Origin: Vanrija pseudolonga
Lineage: Eukaryota; Basidiomycota; Tremellomycetes; Trichosporonales; Trichosporonaceae
Direction: 5' to 3'
DNA: 64,000 bases
Assembly (NCBI RefSeq): GCF_020906515.1
Contig: NC_085853.1
Coordinates: 2,604,001 to 2,668,000 of the forward strand
The notes under the pieces: model-generated
What the model saw: the letters and a program-made list of their open reading frames with translations, nothing else
Database searches by the model: none
Told to the model about the DNA's origin: nothing
Translations under genes and position numbers: made by a program
Shown here: positions 9,798-21,853 of the stretch, one piece after another
How positions within the stretch are numbered: position 1 is the first letter of the stretch
Layout: each line of letters begins with the position of its first letter

Positions 9798-10753
9798 GTG
9801 GGTGGCGGTTATAGGTGGCCAAGAGGTCGTCGTTGTTCTTGTTCTTTGTCGCTGCCGAGCTGGCCAGAAGTGAGACGCAGCACTCACTGGCTTTATACAC
9901 GCCTCGCAAAGCAGGGCAAGCAGCACGCACACGGCGCGTGACGCCCGCCGAGCTCGCCAACCCACCCAACCCACCCGATATCCTAACGGCAACGCGGCAG
10001 CGGGGCGCCAAGCATCGCGCGCAGCAGTACAATATGCACCATGCGGGAGGCTGCATGCGCGCGCATCGCGACCCGCAGCAGCATGCAGCCAACCAACAGA
10101 AGGATATCGCGGGCCGCTGTGCCGCGCTACCTCGGCATCGCGGGTCGTGTGGCGTGGCTGATTTGTGGCAGCGGGGATGTGCGATGTGTGTGTCGTCGAG
10201 TCGAACGCGGCGGGCGCCGCGTGGAGAGCGGCGGGGTACGTCGGTCTTCGGCGGGCGCGTCGTCCGCTTTATACTGAGCAGGAAGTGCATGGGACCGGCG
10301 TTGCTCGTTGCGCGTTGCTCTCAGCCGCCCGGGAAACCACGCTGCTCGCCCGGCGGATGACCAACCCGGCCGGGCGGGTAGCTAAAGTGCGCTCGTGCGC
10401 TGCCTCGCGCCACGTCAGAGTAGCCTTTCGCTAGTGTTGCTGGCATATGTCTGTCAGCTGCTGCCCGGATCAACACCCATGTGCCGCCAGATTGTCCCTG
10501 TAGTTCTTCCAATTCGCCGTGTGCAACGAAATCACAGCAACATGAGCAACATTGTCGGACTCGGCCCGAGATTTTTTTGAGTCAAACGTGTCGCGTGTCG
10601 CCTTCGCCCGACGCCGACAAACGACAACAACAACCGGCTTTCGCACCCTCCCCCACTCTCGGGCCTATCTTCGCTTCTGCATCGTCTCCAATGTACAACA
10701 AGCATGCTGCGCGCGTCCGCACCGCGCGCGCCGCCCCGCTCAACATCCGCCTC

Positions 10754-12250
10754 CTAGATCGGGTTGAGGCCCGCAAACGCCCGCAGCTTCTCAAAGATGA
10801 CAAGCGAGATGACCGTGTGCGGCCACAGCCGCGTCCAGCAGCCAATGAAGCCCTTGTAGAAGGCCATTGGGCCCTCGTACCGCAGCATCTTGGCAGCGCA
10901 CTCGAGCGACGAAGAGTACTGCTTCGTCGCGTCGTTCATCATGCGCACCTTGACCGTGTCGATTGGCGCAGAGGTCACAGAGCAAGCGAAGCCGGCAAAC
11001 CCGGAGCAGACGAGGTGGGTGAAGAGGCCCTCGGGGAACGTCGTTGGGTAGTGCGTCCGCAGGAAGTGCTTGGCAACGTCGTAGGATCCGAGCTGAGACG
11101 ACGTGAGAACGCCGGCCCTGTGGGGTTAGCGGGTGTCACAGGCAGCGGTGGGGGGGGGGGGGGGGGGGCGGGGGGTCGGCAAGCCGAACCGGCACAGTCG
11201 GAGACACCGACAAGGCCGGCGTGGTCAAGTCTGTCGTATCGAGGTGACTCATTGTCGGCCCAAGTCCGGCACATGTCCGGCTCCGGGATAGCGGTCCGAT
11301 CAGCAGGTGGTGAGACGGGCTGAAGACAAGGCCTGACAGACGACTGGCCAGCCAGCAGCACCGTCATTGTCGTCGCTCCGACGTGGGCCGCAATCGTTTT
11401 GTCCATGCCTCCAATCTCACCAAGCACGACACGCAAAGCCCGACACATAGCACGACCCAGCCCTCGCTCGCTGCGCTCGCTCGACTCACCGAATAACAGT
11501 GGGCACCACAGCCCGATAGAACCCCTTGAACCCCTGCTCGGCATAAACAGCCCTAGCGTGCCCGCGCAAGCTGAGCGCGGCGCCGCCCACGGCCTGCCGG
11601 CGCACCTTGAGCACGTCGGCAGGGTTGGCAATCGCGGCGCCGAGGCAGCCCGAGCCGAGGCCTGCGCCGAGCTTGACGATGACGCTGTGCGGGTCCAGGC
11701 TGGGCGAGAGGGACAGGATGCCGGACTTGAACTGGTCGTAGCAGCCCATCCGGATGCCCGAGTACGATAGTTCGCGGATCATGGATGCCTGGGGGGTTAG
11801 CGCTTCTGCCACCACAGCCCACGACAAAGGAGGCCAGGCCGAGGGCATGTTGACCACACCGTTCGCTCTGCTCGCTCGCTTACTCACCGAAACGCCGTTG
11901 TAGATGCTGAAGAACCCCTCCTTGCGCACCATGTCAATGAGCGTGTGCACAAACCCAGGTGACCGCCCACTGCCGGCCTTGACGAACAGCTGCTGCCGGA
12001 CCTTTACCAGGTCGGCGGGGTTGGTCACCATCGCAGAGGTGGCGTTTGCGCAGCCTGTAGCGACCATGATTGGAGTGAGTGGTAGGAGAGAGGAGCATCG
12101 TCGTCAGAGCGAGAGTCGATATCAGCACATGTCTCGCTCGTCGACACCACACCCACCAGCAAGCAACATCTTCAAGCCAATCTCGTGCGCCGGGTGCATC
12201 TGGTTCGGATGCTCGTCCAGCGCCTCCTGCTCGACCACGACGGATGCCAT
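10754..12250 (-). CDS. Mitochondrial carrier family protein (SLC25; UCP/dicarboxylate-carrier-like)
   Basis: Inner-membrane transporter of the six-helix mitochondrial carrier family. Four exons: 12250-12157, 12054-11888, 11788-11490 and 11117-10754, giving 307 aa, typical for the family. All three repeats carry the signature: NPADLVKVR in repeat 1, NPADVLKVR in repeat 2 and APIDTVKVR in repeat 3. The first follows a GGCANATSAM-type helix and the last is followed by MMND. The pattern is closest to the UCP/dicarboxylate/SLC25A30-like branch; substrate cannot be assigned. Three introns close in phase; the last (11489-11118, 372 nt) is unusually long for this window and contains a 19-base homopolymer. 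Confidence 0.9.
11150..11175. repeat. Poly-G tract inside a carrier intron
   Basis: Nineteen G (11150-11168), one C, then six G. On the coding (minus) strand this is a C tract about 30 bases from the exon 4 acceptor, where a pyrimidine tract is expected. Confidence 0.8.
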
Positions 12251-13033
12251 TGTGAGGGTGTGATGGTGTGTCTAGTGTTGTCTATGCTGAGTGTTGAGGT
12301 CGAGGTCGAGGTAGCTGTTGTCGCTGTCGATTACCCGAGCGCGCGAGCACTAGCCGACGTGCGGAAGCCGTGTTACCGAGTCCGCGTCGCCGAGGGTAGG
12401 TCTGGGGTCGTTGCGGACGTCGTGATGCCGTGCTGCCGATTATACCGAGGATGCTGATGCAGATGTTGATGCAGATGAGAAGAAAGAAGTGAAGAGGAAG
12501 TGTCAGACGAGATGTCAGATGTCAGAGTGCCGAGGTGGGGTTGGACCCGGTTCGGACCTAGCCGATGCCGAGACTGGCCCTGGGGTAGTTTGTCAACAAC
12601 GCCGACGACCAGAGCGACGGCGGAGGGGGCTACGGCGACGACGGCGCACGACTTTACACACCTAGTACACACAATGTACATTCTACGTGATACACATACA
12701 CACAATGGCTATAATGGTTAAGAATCTGACGAGAATCGTTCTTTCCGAAAATGTTTGTGTCGCAAAAGTCGTTGGTGACCTCCTAGCGCGTACTCAACTA
12801 GGCGTACGCCGCGCCGCGCCCCTCGCTGACTACTGCACACGACCGACGCGCCGCTCCCCTGCGCCGGCGCCGGCGCCATCGCCTACTCGCCTACTCATCT
12901 ATACACACACCGATGCCACCAATGCCGCGTAACGGCTGATCGGCGGGTCCTCCGGAGCACATCCGCACTCCACTACACCGAAGGCACCTGAGCGGAACAG
13001 GTCCGCGGGGGCCCACAACGGCTGCAGTTGTTT
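12251..13033. other. Intergenic, carrier promoter and downstream gene end
   Basis: Between two minus-strand genes. CA/TG-rich dinucleotide patches around 12650-12710 may belong to the 3' end of the gene at 13034. No gene supported. Confidence 0.4.
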
Positions 13034-15444
13034 TCAAGCACGCCGCTGGGTGTCCGACTTGCGCCCTGCCAACGACTTGCGCTGCTTGGCTCGCGCGTCG
13101 AGGCCTTTCTCCAGCAGCTTCTTCGTCTGGGCTGCAGTGAGGCCCTTGACGCGGAAGAGGGGCGCCAGGTCACGACTGAGCTCGCCGTTGAACTTCTGGC
13201 GCCGGGGTGCGGCGGGGATGCCCTGGCCGTCGTGGACATCGAGGTCCTCCTTGAGAGGCGGAGATGGAGAGCTCGGAGTCGCCTTGATGAACCCCGCAGC
13301 CTCCTCGCCCTCGGCCGCTTCAGCCGGCTCTGCCTGGATATCGTCCTCATCTCCCTTGGACGCAGCTGACTCTTGGCTGGTCTTGCTTTTGCGGGAAAAC
13401 CAAGTGAGCGGGTTCATACGGCCGCCGAAGCTGAACATGCTAGTGGGCGGTGTCGCAGGGGTACGCTGCTCGGCTGGCGGGGCAGTGGACGGTGCCGGCG
13501 ATCGCCGGAGCCGTTTGGCGCTCCGCGACGTGGAGGTGGACGCGGCCGAGTCATTGGAGACTGTCGAAGCTTCAGCTTCGCGGCGACGCTTTGGCGGCCG
13601 GACTGGAGTGCGGTCGCCAGGTTGGGGTGGCGATGCAGCGGGTCGTGGGGAAGATAGAGGGTGTGTCGTGTGATTGTAGTGGGCGCTGGACTGGGAGTTG
13701 GAATGATGAGACAGCGACGAGTCGATTTCCTCGGCGTGCCCGCGCGACTGGGTGGACGTCAGCTGGCGTGTGGCCGCGCCGCTGGCCGGCTCGTCGGCGT
13801 CGATCTCGTCGGTACACGCCTGATGCGGCTCGTCGGCGTCGATCTCATCATTGCCCACGTCCGCGTCGTCCGTGGCAATGTCGTCGGCGCCCTGGTCCTC
13901 AACAACGATTGCGTCGTCGGCCTCGGGGGCCTCGGATGGGCGGTCCAGCTCGGTATCGCCGCGCTGCCGACTCTCCCGCTCATAGTCGGAGAGGTCACCG
14001 TCCGAGCCGTCGCCAGCGTCGTCCTTTTCGCCAGCACTCTCCGCAACCACTTCGGGCTCGTCGGCTTCCACCACCTCCCGCTGCGGCGTCTGGAACGACG
14101 ACTCGCCCCGTGGTCTCCTGCGCACTTGCTGACGCCGCTGTGCCGTGTCCTTACGGATGACGATCTCGTCGTCATCGCTGCTGAGGATTAACGGTGTGCG
14201 GTGCTTGGCGACTGGCTGTGGGATGGCAGGGCTGGGTGTGGCGAGGTTGAGGTGGCGCGTGGGGTGATGTTGGTCGGGTTCTTCCACAGCGTCGTCGTCC
14301 TGCACATTGTCGTCGTCTTCTTCAAAGCGGTCTTCGGAAGCGTAGTAGGCTGCCGCCGCCGCCTCGTCGTCCTCCTCGACATCGTTAATGGGCGCGTTGT
14401 TCGAGTCGCCAGCACGAGGGATCTGCACTTGCACCAGAACCTCAGGCGAGTACGGCTTCGCGACGCTGCTCGGAGCGCCCTCGTCGCCGCTCCCGTCGGA
14501 GAAGCCGTAGTCGGGCACATAGTCGTCCTCCGCATCGCCGACGTCGACAGGCGGAATGTCGAGCCCGAATATCGTGATGGCCTCCAGCTGGGCCATCTGG
14601 CCCGGGGAAGGCGGATCAAAGAGCACATTCGGAAGGCCCTTGACCTTCTGCTTTGTCGAGCCGGCATCGAACCGGTGGAGGAAGTCACGGAGGCTGATCT
14701 TGCCCTCGGACGCTGCACCACCCGTCGAGGCTGAGTCGTTGGTCGTTGACCAGGCCGAGGACTGTCGTCAGTTGTTGCCCTTGCTCTCAACTCACGAGGT
14801 GGCGCGAGCCCTCGCGCGAGACGCGCCGCACCATGGTCTGCGGCTTCTCCGGGGTGGGATCCGACGCCGAGCTCGACCTGTCACTGTCAGCTGTGAACCG
14901 AGACTCGTGCAGCTCACACGCCAAACCACCACTTTCTCAGCACAGAGTGCACCCCCTCGTCGTTGGACACGTCCACCGCCTGAGAGTAGAAGACGGGGTC
15001 GCTCCGATCGCCGCTCACGACCTCCCAAGCGCGTGCGTGCAGGCTGACACGAGGGACGTCGGAGCCTGTTGCCGGCGCGTTGACGCGGAACGCAAAGGCC
15101 TTCAACCGGACGACGGCGCGCAGGCACGAGGTGAGGCTCTCGGCGTGCTCGCCGGCGACGCTTGTTTCGAAGGCGTCGGTCGCGGCGGCGTCAAACTCGA
15201 TCGCGACGGTATGCGTGCGGTCTGAGATGACTCCGCGCACTACTGCGTGCGGGTTCTCTGCCGTGCGGTAGGTCGTGAACTAAGTTGTTAGGCGCAAGGG
15301 AAGGTGGTGGGTGTGAAGCTCACTCACCTTTACCAGCTGGCCGCACTTTGAACTGCCTGTCCACGGCGTGTCAAAGTCTGCGCCGTGCTCCCTGTCGTGT
15401 TGGACGATCGACTTTGAAATCCACGACGCGAGCGACTGCGCCAT
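13034..15444 (-). CDS. Candidate shelterin TPP1/Tpz1-type OB-fold protein
   Basis: Four exons (15444-15328, 15279-14918, 14877-14796, 14761-13034) give 762 aa; one intron (14795-14762) is only 34 nt. The N-terminus MAQSLASWISKSI, a spacer, then VVRGVISDRTHTVAIEF and a strand-rich stretch with LRAVVRLKAFAFRV resembles the TPP1/ACD OB-fold: N-terminal W-I helix, then V-S-D-x-T-H-x-[IV] with an aliphatic strand, all within the first 160 residues. In known systems this OB domain recruits telomerase and bridges to Pot1. The remaining 600 residues are acidic and disordered with an NLS-like basic cluster (PPKRRREAE) and a conserved-looking C-terminus (ELSRDLAPLF, LTAAQTKKLLEKGL) that could bind a partner. 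Assignment rests on pattern similarity; another OB-fold protein is possible. Confidence 0.5.
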
Positions 15445-15585
15445 TGAGAGATAAAGGAAGAGGGAGAGGGATGAGAAAGAGTAGAGGAATGTTGTTGTTC
15501 TGTTGGACGCGTCGCAAAGTCAAAGTCAGTCACGTGATAACTTCTCGACTATGATACAAGTGCATCATGCTACAAGGAAGAATAA

Positions 15586-18351
15586 CTAGATGGGCTGGCT
15601 CATATCGAGCGACGACGCCTCGGGAATGGCAGTAGACTCGAGCGCACCATAGAGCAGGCCAGAGTCGAGCCACGACAGGTCAGTCTCGAGCCAGCTGGAC
15701 GTGACGCCCCCGACGCCGAGGCCGAGCGACTCGAGCAGCTGGTCTGCAGAGAGCGGCGCCTCATCGCTGCCCGTCACGGGAATGTTGAGCGCCTTGGCGA
15801 CGGCAGTGTACGCGTTGGAAAGCATCGGGAGCTCACGGCTGGCGAGTAGCAGCAGCGTGATGATCCGGCGGAGGGCGGCCTCGGCAACGTCCCAGGTCCA
15901 GCCGAGGAACGCGGCCACGAGGGCGTCGACGAGGGAGATGGCGTACTGGGTTGCGGAATCGACGAGGTGGTGCTCGCCTTGTACGTCGCAGAGGGCGATG
16001 CGGAGAAGTAGGCTCACACAGTTTGAGATGTGGTGGGAAGAGTCTGGCGTAAGTCGAAAGCAGCTTGGTTGTCACTCACAAGGCATCCAGAACTGGTCGC
16101 GATCAGCCGCGCTGAGGTTGATGACGAGTTCGGCGAGACGCTGACACGCGACAAGGCCGTTGTTGAGCACAACGAGACTGTGTGGGGCCCGCATATCGGT
16201 CAGACTCTCAACAACCAGACGGTTGGTCACGACCATGACGCCAAAGACGGAGAGCTGGAAGGATTCTGCGATGGTGAGTGGGGTGAATACCATTTGCAAG
16301 CTACCACTACTCACTAACGCCCGTGGGCAGAAGCTCGGTAGTTGAGCTCTGTCCCCAGCGCACCTGCAGGTCTGGGTCAAGCGTGCGCTCAAACTCGTCG
16401 AGCTGGGCGCGAATCTCCTCGAGGCGGGCGAGGCGCGTGACGCCCGTCGGCGCATTCACCACCGCCTGGACGGTGTAGAACTCGTCGACAAGCTTGTCGA
16501 CAATCTCGGTCAGCCGGCACGTGGCGATGAACGCCTCATACGACAGGCGAGTGGACGGCGAGAGGCCCGGAGCGCCGTCAGCGTCGTGCAGCGTCGGCAG
16601 CGACACATTGTAGTTGCTCTTGTGGAGATTGCTCGGGCGGCCGTAGATCAGCGCACGCCACTTGTCGTGGATGAGCAGCGTCCACCACAGACGCTTGCGC
16701 ACGCTGCGCTCCCAGAGCGGGAGGGTCCAGTTGGTCGGGTCCATGTGCAGGCCGAGGAGGTGAGCCGCGCCGGCGGCTCGCGCAAGTCCAATCTCACTCT
16801 GGCCAACGTTCTCCGCTGGGCGGGAGGAGAGGATGAGCAGCGCGAGCTGGATGGTTCTCAGGCGCGGCTGCCTAAACTCGTCCTCGAGGCCCACGAGTCC
16901 CTGCGACCACAGTTGCTTGTGCAGTGGCCGCAGCTCGTTGATGTAGGGGGTCGAGTGGGCAACAATGCCCGCGAGGAGCGCGAATGGGACGGGTCCGTTG
17001 CCGCCGAGGCCGGCGCACGCGGATTCCAGCCGCTTGGCGTTGACAAACGGGAGCGCGGGGAGGGTGACGAGGGTGAACCTGGGGGTGTCAGCAGGTTGCA
17101 GAGATGTCTTCGCCGTCACACGGCGCTCGCGGCAACTCACTTGCCCAATGCCTTGTTCAGCATGTCATCGCCGACGGCCGCCGCCTCCTCCATGACCATC
17201 TCGAACGCCTTCTGCGCCGAGCTCGGCCCGCGGCCGTACAGCAAGCTAGGGTGCTTGATAAAGTACGCCGGGAGGCGGGAGCTGGCCGAGACCTGACGAA
17301 ACGCGAGCGTGGCCTGGCGCGCAAACGTCGAGTTTGAGAGACCCTCCGCAGCAGGATTGCGCAGGGTGAGGCCGAAGAAGGCGCCCGAGCCGACAAAGTG
17401 CGACTCGTCCTCTGCGTCGTCGGCGGGGTCGAGACTCGGCGGGAGCTCGGCGCCGCCCGAGAGTGCCTGGTGCACGAGCGCGTCGCGGGTGGCCGAGTGC
17501 GCGTTGGCCGGTGGAGAGGGGTACCGCTGCAGATGGAGCGACGGGCGCGCGAGCCCGCGTAGGCTGTCCTGCGCGAACGGCGAGAGCGGGTACGCGCCGT
17601 TGCTACTGGTCGTCGGGATCGGTGCCGAGCCCGCAGGCGAGATGGTCGACGGCGTGCCCCGTGTCGCGGAGGTCACGGACGGCCCGCCCGCCGTCGGCGT
17701 GAGCCACGACCCCGCTGTGGGGAGCGGTGCCGGGGCGTACGGCTGCGGCTGGGTGAGCGGTGTACAGGAGGAGATGGCGGGCACAACACCCACCTGGGGG
17801 ACATCCTTTGGGACCGCATCGCCCTTTGGCTTGCGCTTGCGGGTCGTTGGGGGCAGGTGGAAGGTGCATTCTTTACGGCGCGTCTTGCACGACACGCAAG
17901 GCTCACCGCGCACCGGGATCATGCATAGGTGCTTGTGCCGCCGGCCTAGAGGATGGGTGGTCAGCTTTGCCTCGTCGTCGGCGTACGGCGGCCAAGGGCG
18001 ATAACACTGTCGCCGGCCCCACTGATCACCGGCCGGCGCACCATGCATCATCACACATGCAGCGGCCGTGGTCGGCCAGTCGCCGAGACGCCGAGACGCC
18101 ATCACGCTCTCGCTCTGTCGTTACTCACATGCATCGCACGGCCTGTCCAACCTGGATCTAGGTTCTCGACCCTTTGGTGGGCCTGCGGCGAGGAGACGCG
18201 AGACTGTCAGCAACATAATGGACACAGTTTGGCCGCGGCGAGCCAGGTCGGCCTAGCACAACTCACTGGCTGATCGCGCAGTGCCCGCGAGCTGCTGCTG
18301 CGTGTCTGGCAGTGGCGGTGGCTGCGCCGTCCCTGCTGCTCCTGCTGGCAT
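15586..18351 (-). CDS. Zn2Cys6 fungal-specific transcription factor
   Basis: Six exons (18351-18267, 18182-18129, 17945-17141, 17078-16315, 16265-16080, 16043-15586) give 783 aa. The binuclear zinc cluster is built across the exon 2/3 junction: CDAC from exon 2, then RRHKHLC, an eight-residue loop, CVSCKTRRKEC, i.e. C-x2-C-x6-C-x8-C-x2-C-x6-C. The middle-homology region follows (SVRKRLWWTLLIHDKWRAL; WMPYSSHHISNCVSLLLR across exons 5 and 6), typical of the fungal_trans domain. Nuclear DNA-binding regulator; targets unknown. It lies head-to-head with nothing obvious, but the CPS1-like peptidase gene ends 182 bases upstream of its ATG on the same strand. Confidence 0.9.
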
Positions 18352-18533
18352 TGTCGACGGCGAGGATGATGTCGAGATGAGTACGGAAAGAGTGCGATGC
18401 AAGGACGAAAGGACGGGCGGTGAGACAAAGGCAGGTGACACAAAACAAAACAGCGCAAACAGGGCAAATGGTGTCGTAATAAATTTTCTAATCACCCGCT
18501 GACTCCATTACTAATCGGCATTACAATTTACTA

Positions 18534-20539
18534 CTAATCACTCTTCCAGCCATGGCTGTTGCGCAGAATCTTGTACATGAAGCGAATGACACTCAGGTGC
18601 GCGTCGAGGTGGATGCGCTCGTCGACAGTGTGGAAGTTGAGAATGTGCTTCATCGAGGCCGGGGCAAAGCGGTAGATGTGCGGCGACGAGTCCCAGTACC
18701 CTACAGGCAGGCAGGTGGTCAGCGGCGTCGAGCCCGAGACATCAATGAGACAACAACTCACACTGGGTATCGGTAAACGCAGTCATGGCGCTCGGCACGA
18801 CGACGCTCCCCGGCCACTGGTGCCTAATCGTGCCCGCGACGAGGTCCCACGCGGCGCCAGAGTCGGGCGTGATAGGCGCGGGTTCGAGCACGACGCCGAC
18901 CGTCTCGAGCCGCACGACGTCGCGCGTCGCGAGCGGGTTGGACCCGAACGCGTCCAGCGTGAGGTTGTGCGCCTCGGCCACGGGGGTCAGCGCGGCGACG
19001 AGGCGCGAGAGCACCGTCTGCGACGTCTCGAAGAAGACGGTCCGGTAGTTGGTCAACGACGACACCACCTCGGGGAGCGCATTGTACTTGATGCCTCCGT
19101 TGACGACGGTGATGGCCTGGGGTCAGCTACAGCAGCCCCTCACACCCACCTGCGTCGTCTTGAGGAACAAGGCCGCCTCGGGGCTCTCGGCCAGCTCGTC
19201 GCTCAGACTGTCCCAGCAGCGCTGGCAGCGCACCTTCTCCTTGAGCCCGGCGTCCATATTCCCGTGCTCGGCCGCGCACTCGAGGAACCCGAGCAGGGGG
19301 TTCGCCGCATCGAGCTTGACCGGCCCCGGCGCGGCCTCCATGGCAGTGAACAGCGCCGCGATGAGCCCGATGCCCGTGTGCGGGGGCGGGCGGCTCGAGT
19401 GCCCGCCGGCAGTGTACAGCGTCATCTTGACGGTCAGACACCCCTTCTCGGCGAGCCCGACACGCGCAAAGTCCCGCCCGTACGCCTCGTCGACGCCCGT
19501 GAAGCCCTCGTCGAGAATCAGCGCGATGCCGTTCCGGCCATAGCGCTCCAGCACGACGGGGCCGAGGTGCGCCGCGCCGCGCTGGCCTAGGATCTCTTCG
19601 TCGAACCCGAATGAGAAGAGGATGGTGCTGGGGTCAGCGGGGCGAATGAAGCAGGCCGGCTTACCGCTCCGGGACGAAGCCCTCGGACAGGAGCTTCTCA
19701 GCGGCCGCGAGCTCAGCGATGAGCTGCGACGAGTCAGTGGTGCTCCCCACGCCGGACTCACAGTCGACTTCATGTCCGTGGTGCCACGGCCCCACACCCA
19801 TCCCTCGTCGTCGAGCACGGCGTCGAACGGCGGGTGCGTCCAGTCGGCCTCGGTCTGCGGGTTGACGGGCACAACGTCCTGGTGCGCCATGAGCATGATG
19901 GGCTTGAGGGCCGGGTTGGTGCCCTTCCATGTGAACAGGAGGCCGTGGACGTTTACGTGCTCGACGGGGATGTGCTTGTGGCTGGGGTCAGCTCCACCGA
20001 GTTACGACGCACTCACAACAGCGGGAACGTCTTGCGGAGGTACGCCTCAAAGTCGTAGAAGACGTCAAATGACGGGTCGGACGCGTTGAAGCTCATACCG
20101 TCGAAGGTTTCCGTGCGCTGGGGTCAGCTGTGTCGTTCATTGCGTCCTCACAATGCGGATAGCCCCAGCAAGGCGGTCGTACGCGAGGGAACGGTCGGCC
20201 TTGCTGTCGGCTGGGTTCTGGTGCGGTGTCAGCTGGGGCTGCGAGGCCCAGCACATCACCTACCCAGTCACCACCAACATCCCGCGCGTCAGGCTGGACA
20301 GGACACCGTACCGGCGAGTCGTGCGCGTGGTCATGGGGGGAGTGGAAGTGCCCCGCGTGTCGGCAGACATGCGCGGCGGCGTCGGCGCTGCTGGGCCTGA
20401 GCGAGACGTCGCCCGAGCCCGAGGCGCGCTGTTGGCCCAGATACAGGCCCGCCGCGAGCGCGACCACTGCAAGGAGGAGCGCGCGGCTCCACCCCCCTCC
20501 TCCACCAGCTTGTGTCTTGTTCGTTCCGTTTGGCGCCAT
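18534..20539 (-). CDS. Vacuolar Gly-X carboxypeptidase (CPS1-like, peptidase M20)
   Basis: Zinc carboxypeptidase releasing C-terminal residues, membrane-anchored in the vacuolar lumen in yeasts. Eight exons: 20539-20312, 20217-20152, 20117-20017, 19981-19762, 19723-19665, 19627-19150, 19116-18762 and 18700-18534, giving 557 aa, normal for the family. An N-terminal signal anchor (about residues 17-34, RALLLAVVALAAGLYLG) is followed by a His-rich spacer. M20 metal/catalytic blocks: MLMAHQDVVPV, GRGTTDMKST, FGFDEEILGQRGA (Glu base), ILDEGF and the C-terminal HTVDERIHLDAHL. Several introns are near the minimum size (34-36 nt). Phases close at all seven junctions. Confidence 0.92.
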
Positions 20540-21853
20540 CGCGAGGTGTAGAGAGCCAAAGTTGCCGGGTGTCGTTTATGAATGCCTGCACCGGGCCGAG
20601 TCGAGCCCACCCCCCCTCGCCAAGACCCACTGCCGCCCCACTTTCCGTAGCCGCCGGCCGGCTGACCCATTGCCGCTGTCGCCGCTCTTGCCCGCCTCGC
20701 ACCTTACACCTCCACTTTGCTTTGTCGTCCCTGCTGCTGCTTGACGCGGCACGCAGAACGGCGCGTAGAGCACTAGTGCACATACGTGTACGTTTATGCA
20801 GCTCGGATGCAGATCTGATCAGCGGCGCTCCGTGCGGGAGTGCCCCGTTGCCACACAAACGTCAACACCAATGTGGGTGGTGCCATGGTGCCCGTAACAC
20901 ACACGATGGCTGCTGTTGACTTGGTCTGTTGGTACGGACCATAGATGCACACGGTAAGATCGAGGAAGATGAAGGTTTCACAGCGGCGGCGGCGTGGTGC
21001 AGAGGCTGAAGGCGCCCGAGACTGCCAACGCCTACATCGAGTCCGAGCACTATGTAGGCCGCCTCGGCCAAGTGGTCCGCTAGGTACATGCTTGTGCCTT
21101 TCACTCGTACCCCCCGCCCCCGCCACCACGTTGACTGCGCCGCCATGCCGGGGGCCGACTCGTCCAAGCCAGCGCCAGCCATGCCGGCCCAGTCAACGAA
21201 GCCGCGGGCGCTCTTCGCCTGTCGTTCCGTACTTTGCCTCGCAGCTTGGTATTTATGCCAAAGCCCAGCAGAAAGACTTTGCATCCTAGGGCCATGCTGT
21301 CCGCCACGGAGAGCATACTGGCGCGTTTCATTGGACTGTGATTGCGTGGCTGACCGAACACGGGTCGGGTTCGCACCCGGAGTCACCGGGTGGCCGTAGG
21401 TACAAGCGCTGTTGGTTGGCCTATCAACGCGCCGCGGCCAGCTCCGGCCAAACGAAGCGACCTGCATGCATCCACTCGCCCCTGCACACGTTGCATCCGA
21501 AGCGTGGTGTGCGTGGTGGCAATGCACGACAGACGCGACCGTGCCAACATCTATCGAGCCGATCGAGCCACACGACACACACACGCCCACACATGACGAC
21601 GTTGGCCGCGGCCCATCCTCCGACTTGGGCGATAAGAGACCGACCTGCCCAGCGGGAATTGGCCGCATATGTCGGACAATGAGGACCCGGTACGCCTTGG
21701 CGTCGTCGTTTGTGGGGCCACTGGCCGCGGTGCAGGGGGTGGGTGTTGCGGGTGTTGCAGCAGGTGGTTGCTATTGTTCGTGGACATAAAGGCAGCGAGG
21801 TGGCCAAGGGAGACGCAGCATACTCTGCACCCCTCCTCACTGTTGACTCCACC
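20540..21853. other. Intergenic 1.3 kb with inverted-repeat copy 2
   Basis: Divergent-promoter region between the CPS1-like gene (minus) and the dioxygenase (plus). Frames here are low-quality and not called. It contains the inverted-repeat element at 21130-21197. A T-arm-like GGGTTCGCACCC near 21367 was examined and is not a tRNA. Confidence 0.4.
21130..21197. repeat. Inverted-repeat element, copy 2
   Basis: A 68-bp element with the same ends (GTTGACTG ... CAGTCAAC) and arms as copy 1 at 9687-9768; the centre is about 14 bp shorter and partly diverged. Arms are more conserved than the centre, as expected if the hairpin or its ends matter. Confidence 0.7.

Larger units (their letters stand above)
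8810..10753. other. Gene-poor stretch with inverted repeat and GGGC array
   Basis: Nearly 2 kb between two minus-strand genes without a coding frame I can support on either strand; listed frames are low complexity and overlap one another. It contains inverted-repeat element copy 1 (9687-9768) and a GGGC tandem run (9774-9797). It could hide a noncoding RNA or gene remnants, but I see none. Confidence 0.4.

Noticed and set aside
9399-10360. Several overlapping frames of 180-250 codons on both strands
   Set aside because: Low-complexity, mutually overlapping and crossing the inverted-repeat element; no protein-like pattern.
21360-21390. T-arm-like GGGTTCGCACCC suggesting a tRNA
   Set aside because: The conserved A58 is missing, the flanking stem does not pair and no acceptor or anticodon arms can be drawn.
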